A stretch of DNA of 64,000 nt, taken from the NCBI GenBank assembly GCA_002778785.1, contig PEZS01000001.1:211552-275551 (forward strand), written 5' to 3'. Position 1 is the stretch's first letter, and every line of letters begins with the position of its first letter. This DNA comes from Bdellovibrionales bacterium CG10_big_fil_rev_8_21_14_0_10_45_34 (GTDB taxonomy: Bacteria; Bdellovibrionota; Bdellovibrionia; Bdellovibrionales; 1-14-0-10-45-34). This document shows positions 32,544 through 41,593 of this stretch, piece by piece. Under the pieces are notes generated by a model that had not been told where the DNA came from, searched no databases, and was given only the letters and a program-made list of their open reading frames with translations. The position numbers and the translations under genes were made by a program.

Positions 32544-33954
32544 CTTCATAAATGCTATTGCCTTAAAGGCCTCAAGTCTCACATTTTCTGTAGCTCTGGT
32601 TGCAACATTTACGGCCGGAGCAGAAGAGTTTATTGAAAGCCCAGAGCAGCTGAACTCAATATACGAGAAACATTATGCGCAGCCAATTCCCGCCAATGAA
32701 TGGTCCGAAATTGTAGGAGCGCAGCTGAATGAGACATACACAGTGCAGCGCGGAGATACTCTTTGGAGCATTAGTCAGATCTTGTTCGGTAACCCGTTTT
32801 TTTGGCCTAAGATTTGGCAGCTCAATGAGACAATTACTAATCCTCATCTAATCAGTGTGGGCAAGGTTCTGCAGTTTCGTAGCAATGGCCTGGAGCCACT
32901 TTCTTGGGTCATCGGAAGCGGCGATTCGCAGGGTGAAGAATACACAGAAGAAAATTTATCGGGCGATGATTCTGAGCAGGTGGATCTCACAGCTGACTTA
33001 TATGAAATGCCTCTTATTCCTCCTCAAGAAAAAAAGAGTGTTCCTGTTTTAAAGGAGCTTCCGAGTAGTTTGTCTCCATTGTTTAACGTGGAGGAGGGGG
33101 GCACTGACAGACTTGGTTTTTATCCTTTCAAGCATCACTTTAAAAGAAAGTACACTCCCTCAATCACACTCCCTGGATATTTCAGCGAAAAGATACCTGA
33201 CGTCATCGGAAGGATTACTCTGCTAGAAGAAACTGGGCAGGCGAAGGCGATGGCTCCGGATTTTGCTTATATTAAATTTAAAGAAGGAAAAGATTATTCA
33301 GGTCAGAGAGTTCGAACCTTTAGAGTGCTTCGCTCAATAGAGGGTACGGAGGATGTTCATCTTTTTGGTGTGGGCGTCGAACTTCACGGAGAAGTTCAAG
33401 TTTTACATAAAGTGAATCCTGACGACAATATATACCGAGCGCAGGTGCTTTCGATCATTTACCCCGTTTTAGTGGGTGATTTGATAATGCCAGGCGATTT
33501 AGAAAGAATCGATACAGAGAATTTTCAAAATGGCGGCAATGTTTCTGGCCGCATTCTTGGGGGGATTGAAAACTCCGACCAGAAAATCATGTTCAAAGGT
33601 CATATTGTATTTTTGAGCCTTGGAAGAAAAGATGGTGTGAAGCTGGGCGATCGTTATCCCATATTTAAGAATCCGGCAGTTCGAAGTTCAGCGGGAACCA
33701 TTACCCGTAATCTTATTCAAATTGGAATTTTACAGGTCGTAAATACATCTGAAAAGGTAGCCACGGGATGGATCGTTGAATCGGAAGATCGCATCATTCC
33801 CGGAGATATTTTTGGCAACCCTAAGTTTGGCGGCCAAGAAATTCAAAAATCACTCAGAACTCACCTCGGCGGTTCGGCGTCTGAGGCTTCAGACGGCTCT
33901 AAGGGAAACTCAAACCTTAACTTTACCGAAGAAGACTCCACGATACTCGAGTAG
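32530..33954 (+). CDS. LysM-domain peptidoglycan-binding protein
   Basis: The 474-residue protein starts at GTG inside the end of the lipoprotein gene and has an N-terminal hydrophobic signal (SSLTFSVALVATFTAGA). A LysM domain lies near residues 72-117: TYTVQRGDTLWSISQILF and NPFFWPKIWQLNETITNPH, typical of LysM. The remaining 350 residues are beta-rich with no assigned domain. It likely sits on peptidoglycan in the periplasm together with the lipoprotein. Confidence 0.84.
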   Translation: MKENSFINAIALKASSLTFSVALVATFTAGAEEFIESPEQLNSIYEKHYAQPIPANEWSEIVGAQLNETYTVQRGDTLWSISQILFGNPFFWPKIWQLNETITNPHLISVGKVLQFRSNGLEPLSWVIGSGDSQGEEYTEENLSGDDSEQVDLTADLYEMPLIPPQEKKSVPVLKELPSSLSPLFNVEEGGTDRLGFYPFKHHFKRKYTPSITLPGYFSEKIPDVIGRITLLEETGQAKAMAPDFAYIKFKEGKDYSGQRVRTFRVLRSIEGTEDVHLFGVGVELHGEVQVLHKVNPDDNIYRAQVLSIIYPVLVGDLIMPGDLERIDTENFQNGGNVSGRILGGIENSDQKIMFKGHIVFLSLGRKDGVKLGDRYPIFKNPAVRSSAGTITRNLIQIGILQVVNTSEKVATGWIVESEDRIIPGDIFGNPKFGGQEIQKSLRTHLGGSASEASDGSKGNSNLNFTEEDSTILE

Positions 33955-34066
33955 CTCATTAAGTTGTGAGTTGAGAAGCATGAATCTCTGAAAAATCCGG
34001 TTTCAGTGGGGATGACAAAGCCTACTTTCGGACTCAAAATGACAGCTCCTTCGAAAGGCGAATGAG

Positions 34067-35155
34067 TTGCGCATTTTGTCAGCTCAGTTGGAGAAGATTC
34101 ACTTTGCATACCTAAAACGTATGAACGAATTCACCTATTCTTTGTCGTCGCCTCAAAACAAAGTGCCATTAAAATACTGGCTGGCCATCCTGGCTCTTGA
34201 AGCAAGGTTTGGATCGACGGACTTTTTTCAGGAGTTTTTGCGAAGAACCCATGTGTGCCTACACGACTCGACCGAGTCCTCCTCCAATCTTTTTGAAATC
34301 GCAAGCGAAATGGATTTCAAAGATTTTGAAACCTCTCCCTACGAGTTGTCCGAGTTTATCAGAGGTTTTCGTTTGTCTCAAACTAGCGAGAACACCTTAT
34401 CTTTAGGCACAAAGAAAGCACACGAACGGTTGTTAGAAAAGATAGAGAGTTTTGATCTAGAGTCTCTTGCTTGCAAATGGCAGAAATATTTCGAGGCGGG
34501 GCTAAGATTGAGCACATTCTGGTGTGCTGATTATCCGAAAACATTAAGAGCCATTTCGTTTCCTCCCGTGTGTTTGACCTATTTCGGTTTACCCACTTGG
34601 AATCAAAACATCTTACTCTCAGTTGTCGGGAGCCGCGAACCTTCCGTAGCTTCGAAGCAATGGCTTGAACTCAATCTGCCGGAGTTGATCAAAAAAGACA
34701 TTCGGTTCGTGAGCGGGGGAGCTCGAGGAGTTGATCAGATTTCACATGAGTCTTGCTGGCTGAGAAATCACTCGACCTATGTGTTCTTGCCCTCTGGCTT
34801 GCTAAAACCCTATCCTCAAGAGTGGTTATTGCTTAAGGAGGATGTGCTAAAGTCGCAAGGTGCCATACTGAGTGAGTATCTACCTGACGCCACTATTCAA
34901 AAGGCCCACTTTTGGCAGAGGAACCGTCTAATAAGCGGGATCTCAAAGCTCACTCTCATTGTGGAGGCGCGCCGAAAAAGCGGAACTCTGCTGACGGCCA
35001 AGCATGCTCTTGAGCAAAATAGGGAGCTAGCAGTTGTGCCTCATGTGCCTGTTGAAAGAGGTGCTTTAGGGAGTTTAGATTTGCTTTTTGATGGGGCAAA
35101 TCTTGTAAGAGATTACAAGGACGTTTTAAGTCTGATGGGCTGTCAAATCGACTGA
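34067..35155 (+). CDS. dprA: DNA-processing protein DprA
   Basis: DprA binds incoming single-stranded DNA and loads RecA during transformation. The Rossmann core is clear: WCADYPKTLRAISFPP, LLSVVGSREPS, RFVSGGARGVDQISHE, and FWQRNRLISGISKLTLIVEA with KSGTLLTAKHALEQNRELAV. The N-terminal third is divergent. The start could be TTG at 34067 or ATG at 34121 (MNEFTYSL). A competence-related comEC pair lies 3.3 kb upstream on the other strand, supporting natural DNA uptake. Confidence 0.92.
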   Translation: MRILSAQLEKIHFAYLKRMNEFTYSLSSPQNKVPLKYWLAILALEARFGSTDFFQEFLRRTHVCLHDSTESSSNLFEIASEMDFKDFETSPYELSEFIRGFRLSQTSENTLSLGTKKAHERLLEKIESFDLESLACKWQKYFEAGLRLSTFWCADYPKTLRAISFPPVCLTYFGLPTWNQNILLSVVGSREPSVASKQWLELNLPELIKKDIRFVSGGARGVDQISHESCWLRNHSTYVFLPSGLLKPYPQEWLLLKEDVLKSQGAILSEYLPDATIQKAHFWQRNRLISGISKLTLIVEARRKSGTLLTAKHALEQNRELAVVPHVPVERGALGSLDLLFDGANLVRDYKDVLSLMGCQID

Positions 35156-35255
35156 ACCCAGCACATTCGGCTCCGGCGCCGGGGTTACTTGTTTGCCGGT
35201 GGCACCCAGGCTCGGATGGATAACTCTGTATTGAGAGTAACTTCTATTAATAACT

Positions 35256-37385
35256 CTAGAACAGTTTGCAGTAGCTATTCGGTGAAGTGTCGTGAGTAAT
35301 CAGTTGCAGGGTGTGGGTGACGTTGTCCAAGGCACCTTTTATGCTGCTTTTCGCAGCTGGAGAGCTAGAGCTTTGGGCAAAACTTTTATCAACGTAATTT
35401 GCAAATCGGCGGGAGGCATCAGGCCAGCGCGGTGGTAGTGCAATGTCCATGGCTGCAGTCGCCATTTTGTTTGAACTCAAAGCCTCTTCGATGTTCGCAA
35501 TTCCCTCGCTCAACAGATTGAAAAGCTTCTCTTTAGCTTCGGGCCAATTATTCGGAAGTAAGTACTTGCCAGCAAGGCTCATTCCATTTTGATAGCCTTC
35601 CACGTGACCCGCATACTTTGAGATTTCACTATTAAGAATCTTTAAATCAGACTCTCGCAGCTTTTTATCGTTAGACACCAAATAATGTTTCAGCTTTTTC
35701 ATAGCTACTAACAGGGCAAAATGAAGTGCCGGAAGTGCCATTACATGTAGGAGCGGAATGCGAAATTTCGCAGTTCCAAAAGTTATCTCTGGCGGGAATC
35801 CCATGTCTAGGCCAATGGCCGTCAAAGTCATAAGACTCAAGATGAAGGGGCATAGCAAGTAACTTATCTCATAGGCGAATTCTTCGAGCTTCCATCCAAA
35901 CACGGGAATAGATTTGCCAAAGGCTTTTATTTTTAATTGACCCGTCAATAGCCTTAAATTTGCCATAAGGCGAGCGAACGCATAAGCATCGTCTTTTACG
36001 TAGTTAGTCACTGCGGAGTTGGCTACAAGACTGAGCACCTTAAAAATGCCTTCCGCAGAAGTTGGGTTGAGTTTGTCTAGACCCGCTCGTGCAGCATCCA
36101 TAACCTGCAAGAATCCATCTGCGGTAAAAATGTTAACCGTTTTAACTACGGCCTCCATGTCGGAGCTGACAAAGGTAGTGTAACCCACGCCAAACATGAG
36201 GCTGATAAAAATACTAAAGAACATCCGTGCTGACTTTTGAGGCCAAGCCATTGTCAGCTTTTTGTAGGTTGAGTAAAACAGACCAATAAGAGTGCCAAAA
36301 TAGAGAGTAAAATGCCATCCCAGTTCGCTAGGCCGAATGTCTGCTCCGAGGTAAGATGCGCCCATACCCACTATCGCAGTCAAGATGGCCTGTGCTGCTC
36401 CGCCAATGATGGTGGCAAAGGTAAGTCTTTCTAAAGTAAAAATGGGTTGTCTCAGAGACTTAAAGTAGGTTCCCCAAGAGGCCAAATCAAAAAACCCTTT
36501 TGATCGCGGAGAAAATTTGACCATATTGTTTTCCGACGAAAGGGCATTCTGAGAGAAGGTGTCATCAACGGAGGCTTGAATACTTGTATGCCACCTCATT
36601 CTTGCCTCAGCAGAATCAGCAGGGAGTGACTTTAGCTCAACAACGTAGACGTCTCGGCCCACTACCATTTTGGGATTGCCATTTCTGCTCGTAGATTCTA
36701 CTGAGGCATAAGGATGTCCACCTACGTTGAGATCTGCGATATAACTTTCTAAAGATTTTTGAAATCGTCTATACTCTTTTCGCTTTTTGAGATCGTCTTC
36801 AAGCTCTAAGAGTTGCGCGGCACTTACTGCCTCGTAAAAGACATAAATTCTTTGACTAGGAAAAGTAAGTTTATAGATGGGTTTTCCGTCGACCATCTTG
36901 AGAGAAACTTTGATAGTGCCTTCGAACTCGATAGGTTCGCTACCCTCGCTCGGCCCGCTAATTTGGGCTTTCGAAGGGTTGTAGGTTTCTTCAAACCGAT
37001 CTTCGTTCAGCATGTCTTGATACTTTTGAGCAGACATGGACTGTCGGTAGCTATCCATTGTTTCATGAAGAGTCAGAATAGCCTTCAGGGAAAGCGCAAC
37101 TTCCTTAGGGATTTCGGGACGTGCTAAAGGGAGAATATAGCGACGGAAGTGCTGATCTACTGCGTCCGAAAGCGGCTCAAGTGCCTCCAAATCTGAAGGC
37201 ATTGCTGGAGTGTTTGAAATCTCATTGGTTTCTTTTTGCGAAGGGAGATTTTTAGGAAGATTGTGGACGACCTCAGTACTACTGGAAGATGCGGGACTTC
37301 GCGGGTAAGGATTTTGTGCAAACGAACTCTGCGCCATGAGGGCGCTTATCAGTGTGTAAGTGAGACAGATTTTAAATCTCTTCAT
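35256..37385 (-). CDS. large membrane protein of unknown function
   Basis: The 709-residue protein begins with a signal peptide (MKRFKICLTYTLISALMAQS) and a Pro/Ser-rich stretch. After a soluble region of about 270 residues there are six or more membrane helices between about residues 310 and 570 (for example LTFATIIGGAAQAILTAIVG and MFFSIFISLMFGVGYTTFV), followed by a soluble C-terminus. No family is recognised. It is monocistronic with a 305-base gap upstream of which no gene was found. Confidence 0.68.
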   Translation of the reverse strand: MKRFKICLTYTLISALMAQSSFAQNPYPRSPASSSSTEVVHNLPKNLPSQKETNEISNTPAMPSDLEALEPLSDAVDQHFRRYILPLARPEIPKEVALSLKAILTLHETMDSYRQSMSAQKYQDMLNEDRFEETYNPSKAQISGPSEGSEPIEFEGTIKVSLKMVDGKPIYKLTFPSQRIYVFYEAVSAAQLLELEDDLKKRKEYRRFQKSLESYIADLNVGGHPYASVESTSRNGNPKMVVGRDVYVVELKSLPADSAEARMRWHTSIQASVDDTFSQNALSSENNMVKFSPRSKGFFDLASWGTYFKSLRQPIFTLERLTFATIIGGAAQAILTAIVGMGASYLGADIRPSELGWHFTLYFGTLIGLFYSTYKKLTMAWPQKSARMFFSIFISLMFGVGYTTFVSSDMEAVVKTVNIFTADGFLQVMDAARAGLDKLNPTSAEGIFKVLSLVANSAVTNYVKDDAYAFARLMANLRLLTGQLKIKAFGKSIPVFGWKLEEFAYEISYLLCPFILSLMTLTAIGLDMGFPPEITFGTAKFRIPLLHVMALPALHFALLVAMKKLKHYLVSNDKKLRESDLKILNSEISKYAGHVEGYQNGMSLAGKYLLPNNWPEAKEKLFNLLSEGIANIEEALSSNKMATAAMDIALPPRWPDASRRFANYVDKSFAQSSSSPAAKSSIKGALDNVTHTLQLITHDTSPNSYCKLF

Positions 37386-37694
37386 AGCACACTCTCCGCT
37401 GCCTCAAGCAATTCTCAGCCTGGGGTTGGGTAGCTTTCAAAAACTTCGAAAGCACAAGTATTCGAACGGTCAAAAAGTATTAAGCATGAAGTCGTTTCGC
37501 TTCACGTTTAACACGTTTCAGTTCAGGTACTTACGCCTAGTGCTAGACCGTGTAAAACTTGCTTAGCTCGAACTCGAATTCGTGGGTAAGACCAAGGGTT
37601 TGTTAAGAAACCTAAAAAGGATCTGTTTAATTTTTTAAAAATAAGGCTGATTTCTTCTAGGGACTGCTGACATTTCATAAAGCTTGAACAGTCT
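37386..37694. other. gene-free stretch upstream of the large membrane protein gene
   Basis: No coding frame is supported. It contains an AT-rich tract near 37626-37640 and a short inverted repeat (GAAGTCGTTTCGCTTC near 37489-37504). It ends at the stop of the LPS permease gene on the same strand. Confidence 0.3.
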
Positions 37695-38798
37695 CTAGCG
37701 TTTGCCGGACCTTTTAAAACGCCAGTAGCCGAAAATTGCAAACAGCAGGTTTGGCGTCCACAGTGAAATCGATGCGGGTGCATTACCTGAGCGAGCCAGT
37801 GACTCAGCTCCGACGTATAAGACCCAGTAAGCAACAATAAGCGCCAATGACAGAACAATGCCGCTAGATTTCCCTGATCGCCTATTGGAAGCCACCGCAA
37901 GCGCAACTGCAACGAAACCAAAGATAAGACAGGCAAACGGTAGTGCCCAACGTTTGTGATACTCAGCCTCGTAGGTCAAGCGATCCGCCTGAGGCAAATC
38001 TTCTCGTTTTAACAAGTCTCGTAATTCGGTAATATTCAGCGATGGAGGAGACTTCTCACGAGCAGATTGCGACTGATCAAACCTCAAATTAAGATTGTAA
38101 ACAAGAAAGTTGATCTTGGTAGTCGCGCCATTTTTGATTCTATGGACAGTGCCGTCCATAAGGCGAAGTGTTTTGGCGAGAGTATCTTCGGTGTCCGACA
38201 TGATTCGCCCCGTTTTAGCGACGATTGTTAACGGGTCAGCGCTTCGGCCATCATAAATGAAGACGCCCCGAAGGAGATCTTCGTCTGTATCAACTTTGTC
38301 TGCGTAGACGACAAGATTGTAAAATCCTTCGGTAAAAACTCCTTCTCTTACAGTGTCGGCGACTCGAGTACTGCCAATTTCCGTGATGAGCACTTCAAAC
38401 TGGCGATTGCCCCAGGGGGCCAAACGCAGAGTCGTTTCTAATGAAAAAAAGCTTACCAATAAAGCGAGTATCCAGGCGGGCATTCCAATTTGAAAGAGAC
38501 TAAGGCCTGAAGATCTCATTGCCACAAGCTCTGAATCTGTGTTGAGTCTTCCGTAAGTGAGCAATACCGCAAAAAGTAAGCTCATTGGTAGAATGGCCGG
38601 AAGAAAGCTGATCGACATAAAAGTGACCAGCTTAGCAACAACAGAAATCTCTCCCCCGTGAAGTAGGATAAATTCTGTGAGTCTCAATGCTTGGAGCATC
38701 AGCAGTATTGAGACAAAAACAATAACCCCAATAAATAAGGGCGGAATTAGCTCAAAAAATAAATACTTTTGAGCAAGTCTTGCCCTTACTGATCTCAT
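37695..38798 (-). CDS. LptF/LptG-family lipopolysaccharide export permease
   Basis: The 367-residue YjgP/YjgQ-type permease has six membrane helices flanking a periplasmic beta domain, the standard layout of LptF and LptG. The N-terminal half carries FILLHGGEISVVAKLVTFMS and SELVAMRSSGLSLFQIGMP, the conserved coupling helix; the C-terminal LPFACLIFGFVAVALAVASN is also typical. With LptB and its homologue it powers extraction of LPS from the inner membrane. Which of F or G it is cannot be told. It overlaps kdsA by four bases. Confidence 0.88.
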   Translation of the reverse strand: MRSVRARLAQKYLFFELIPPLFIGVIVFVSILLMLQALRLTEFILLHGGEISVVAKLVTFMSISFLPAILPMSLLFAVLLTYGRLNTDSELVAMRSSGLSLFQIGMPAWILALLVSFFSLETTLRLAPWGNRQFEVLITEIGSTRVADTVREGVFTEGFYNLVVYADKVDTDEDLLRGVFIYDGRSADPLTIVAKTGRIMSDTEDTLAKTLRLMDGTVHRIKNGATTKINFLVYNLNLRFDQSQSAREKSPPSLNITELRDLLKREDLPQADRLTYEAEYHKRWALPFACLIFGFVAVALAVASNRRSGKSSGIVLSLALIVAYWVLYVGAESLARSGNAPASISLWTPNLLFAIFGYWRFKRSGKR

Positions 38799-39700
38799 GA
38801 TTCCATCATGTTGAATGAGCCAACTTTCTCGGGGCCCTGTATTGCCTTTCGAACTTCAATGGCCATCTTCAGAAGTGATTCAAAATGCTTCAAGTTAAGT
38901 TGTGAGGCCGCATCGCACTTCGCCTGCATAGGATTCGGATGAGTCTCTATAAAGAGAGCGTCCGTGCCTGCAGCCACAGCGGCTAATGTCAAATGCGGGA
39001 TAAAACGCGGTTCACCGCCTGCAGGGTCTGCACTCGATATACCGTACATGCGTATGATGTGCGTTGAATCAAAAACGACAGGAACTCCAATTTGCTGCAT
39101 GATCGGGATCGATCGAATGTCAGCAACGAGCCGATTGTAGCCAAAGCAAGCGCCTCTCTCTGTTAATAGGATGTTTTTGTTTCCAGTAGATTGAATTTTT
39201 CCTACGACTCCGGCCATATTTTCTGGAGCAAGAAACTGACCTTTTTTTACGTTGACGGGACGACCGGTCTTGCCGATTTCGACGGCCAACGAAGTTTGTT
39301 GACACATATAGGCTGGGATCTGAAGCACATCAATATACTCTGCCGCAAGTGCCACGTCCTCTGTGCGGTGAACGTCACTCAATATAGGCAGGCCGTATTC
39401 ATCTCGGACGCGCTTTAAGATTTTCAAGCCTTCATCTGCCATTGGCCCGCGCCAATTTTTTTCGCTGCCACGATTGTCTTTTTCATAGGAGCTTTTAAAA
39501 ATCAATCCAACTCCGAGCCGATCGGCAATGGTAACCAGTTCTTTCGCTGTGTTTAGAATAAGTTCTTCACTGTCAATAACACAGGGGCCAGCAATTACCG
39601 ATAGTGGTTGATTGATTCCGATTTTTACAGATCGTCTGGCCGAAGTGACTTCGAAGTTTCTCGGCGGCAAAGTAATTGTTTCAACTCTCATTTTTTCCAA
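38795..39700 (-). CDS. kdsA: 3-deoxy-8-phosphooctulonate synthase (KDO-8-P synthase)
   Basis: KdsA condenses arabinose 5-phosphate and PEP to KDO-8-phosphate for the LPS inner core. The sequence VIAGPCVIDSEEL, FKSSYEKDNRGSEKNWRGP, ILSDVHRTEDV and NVKKGQFLAPENM is diagnostic, ending with the conserved PRFIPHLTLAAVAAGTDALF and FIETHPNP. The start is TTG at 39700 (GGAGG four bases before) or ATG at 39691. It lies between a glycosyltransferase and the LPS permease, so the operon serves LPS synthesis and export. Confidence 0.96.
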   Translation of the reverse strand: MEKMRVETITLPPRNFEVTSARRSVKIGINQPLSVIAGPCVIDSEELILNTAKELVTIADRLGVGLIFKSSYEKDNRGSEKNWRGPMADEGLKILKRVRDEYGLPILSDVHRTEDVALAAEYIDVLQIPAYMCQQTSLAVEIGKTGRPVNVKKGQFLAPENMAGVVGKIQSTGNKNILLTERGACFGYNRLVADIRSIPIMQQIGVPVVFDSTHIIRMYGISSADPAGGEPRFIPHLTLAAVAAGTDALFIETHPNPMQAKCDAASQLNLKHFESLLKMAIEVRKAIQGPEKVGSFNMMES

Positions 39701-40583
39701 TTGTCCTCCCAGGACTCATTTTGGCGGTTTTATATCCTTTATACTCTCCAATTCGGTGCCCTGTCACACGCTCAAACGCATCGCTTAACCACAAATTGAC
39801 ATCTTTCAGCTGCCAGTCAGAGATTCCTCTTTTTGAATCGAATTCCCAATCTTGACTTTCAACCTTTGTTTTCATCACCTTGGGGTGACCTCCCTGAAAG
39901 GGGCGCAGGCCATATTGCTTTGCGAACTGAAAGTTTTTAAACGTGTTATCAAGCTTATCGCCGTGCCAAAGTCGGCTGAGGAGTTTGGATTTCTCTCCCA
40001 TCAGCTCTGGCGGTTTTACCCATCCGTAATGAAAGATGCGTGCTTTCGATTCTGCAACTTTAGGCTTTAAACCATTAACCCGAAACCCTTGAGCGTCGGA
40101 ATGGGATTGAATTCCGCTGCCGCGCCTCACAATTCTTACCTCTTTTCTATACCACCGCCGGTTTGTTGCGATGACTGAGTAAGAACCATAAAAGTGAACG
40201 TAATCAAAAAGTATTCCCTCAATTTCTTTGTGAGCATTGGCAAGCTCGATGGCTGATCTAATTTTGTCGTAGTCGTCTTCGTGGAGAACTTCATCTGCCT
40301 GAAGGTAGAGGCACCAGTCAGATTGGCATTGGGCTAAAGCCTCGTTCGTCTTCTCGCTTAAAAGCAGCCCTCCCTTCGTCGCCTCGGGGTCCCAAAACGT
40401 CTCGGTGACTCTTATTTTATTTGAGGGGATTGATTTGATGAGCTCGACGGTATTGTCGTCTGACTGACCAACCGCAACAACAAACTCATCAACCAGAGGA
40501 AGTGCGCTCAAGATACTCTCTATGACTGGATAGCCCATTTTTTGGGCATTCCTGATGATGGAAAAACCGCTCAGGGATGACAT
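39681..40583 (-). CDS. family 2 glycosyltransferase
   Basis: The 300-residue enzyme shows the GT2 fold: GFSIIRNAQKMGYPVIESIL, then VDEFVVAVGQSDDNTVELIK and the acidic LQADEVLHEDD motif that binds the nucleotide sugar and metal. The C-terminal FHYGWVKPPELM block is typical of a GT2 subgroup in LPS loci. The likely start is ATG 40583; TTG at 40589 is also possible. It overlaps kdsA by 20 bases, so it is in the same operon and probably adds a core or O-chain sugar. Confidence 0.85.
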   Translation of the reverse strand: MSSLSGFSIIRNAQKMGYPVIESILSALPLVDEFVVAVGQSDDNTVELIKSIPSNKIRVTETFWDPEATKGGLLLSEKTNEALAQCQSDWCLYLQADEVLHEDDYDKIRSAIELANAHKEIEGILFDYVHFYGSYSVIATNRRWYRKEVRIVRRGSGIQSHSDAQGFRVNGLKPKVAESKARIFHYGWVKPPELMGEKSKLLSRLWHGDKLDNTFKNFQFAKQYGLRPFQGGHPKVMKTKVESQDWEFDSKRGISDWQLKDVNLWLSDAFERVTGHRIGEYKGYKTAKMSPGRTIGKNES

Positions 40584-40640
40584 CGGCAACTATTAACACT
40601 GGCGAATGTTGTACGCAACATTTGTGGGAGAGACTTTTGG

Positions 40641-41567
40641 ATGTTGACCACGGTTTTATCGAAGCTTGATAATAGGCGTATGCGACGTGTTTTACTGGTA
40701 ATAGAAGATTTTTCCGAAGCCATGTACTTAGAAACTCTCCTTAAGAAATTGGGCTTTGATTGCTTGGCGGTGCGAAATGAGCTGGGGCTATCGACCCAAA
40801 TTCTTCAGCTCTCACCTCATCTCATTATAGCTACGTACAACGGAAGAAAAGTAAAAGGATTTTCGCTAGGATCTCGCATTCGCCGAAATGCTGCCGGCGA
40901 GCCCGGACTCATACTGCTCAGAAAAGGTAATGAACCCCAGGTTCCAACCAGTGGGCAGGTGGATGGTCTTTTGAATTCACCGGTGAATGCCCGAGAGCTT
41001 ATAGCAATGGTGTGCTCGGTTTGTTCCATAAATATTATGCAGCTCATTGAAAAAATAAAGAGGGTGCAGACGAGCGGAGGCGGTTTAGGGCAGGCACCCA
41101 TCCACGTTTCTGGAAAATCCAGAGAGTCAGAGCGAATCGCAGTTTCTGGCAATCGATTCGCTCAGGCGCAGGTTAAACTCAGAGGGCAAGATCAAGATAC
41201 CAGTAACAATCATGCCTCGGAAGCAGGTTCAAAATCAGAACCCGCGTCTTCACAGAGCCTCGGTGAAGGCGGAGATTTTGATGAAGCGAGGAATCAGTTT
41301 GAAGATCTCCTGGGTATCTTAGAGTCAATGTCACCTACAGTAGAAAAAAACAGCGATTTTCGTCGGCAAGCCAAATGGAGTCATGAAAACGCTCCCGTCA
41401 ACTATGACAGATTTTTAGAGAGTATGCCGCCTGCGCGCTCAAATGGTATTGACGGCAAACTTGCTAAACTTGAAGTCGAAGAATTTCGTGGGCTAGAAAA
41501 TCGCGAAGAGATCAAAGAAGTCGACGATGAGCGCAAGGAGTTCGTCAGGGCGCTATTCAAAAAGTAG
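40641..41567 (+). CDS. protein with degenerate receiver-like domain and disordered C-terminus
   Basis: Residues about 16-130 resemble a response regulator receiver: RRVLLVIEDFSEAMYLETLL, with helix alpha-1, and LQLSPHLIIATYNGRKVKGF in place of the phosphoacceptor loop, so the usual Asp is lost. The rest of the 308-residue protein is Gly/Ser/Gln/Glu-rich and probably disordered, ending with acidic and basic helices. GGAGAG precedes the ATG. It is convergent with the receiver-DnaJ protein and could interact with it. Regulation or scaffold role is inference. Confidence 0.65.
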   Translation: MLTTVLSKLDNRRMRRVLLVIEDFSEAMYLETLLKKLGFDCLAVRNELGLSTQILQLSPHLIIATYNGRKVKGFSLGSRIRRNAAGEPGLILLRKGNEPQVPTSGQVDGLLNSPVNARELIAMVCSVCSINIMQLIEKIKRVQTSGGGLGQAPIHVSGKSRESERIAVSGNRFAQAQVKLRGQDQDTSNNHASEAGSKSEPASSQSLGEGGDFDEARNQFEDLLGILESMSPTVEKNSDFRRQAKWSHENAPVNYDRFLESMPPARSNGIDGKLAKLEVEEFRGLENREEIKEVDDERKEFVRALFKK

Positions 41568-41593
41568 TGAGCGTCAATACACACATGCAGTGA

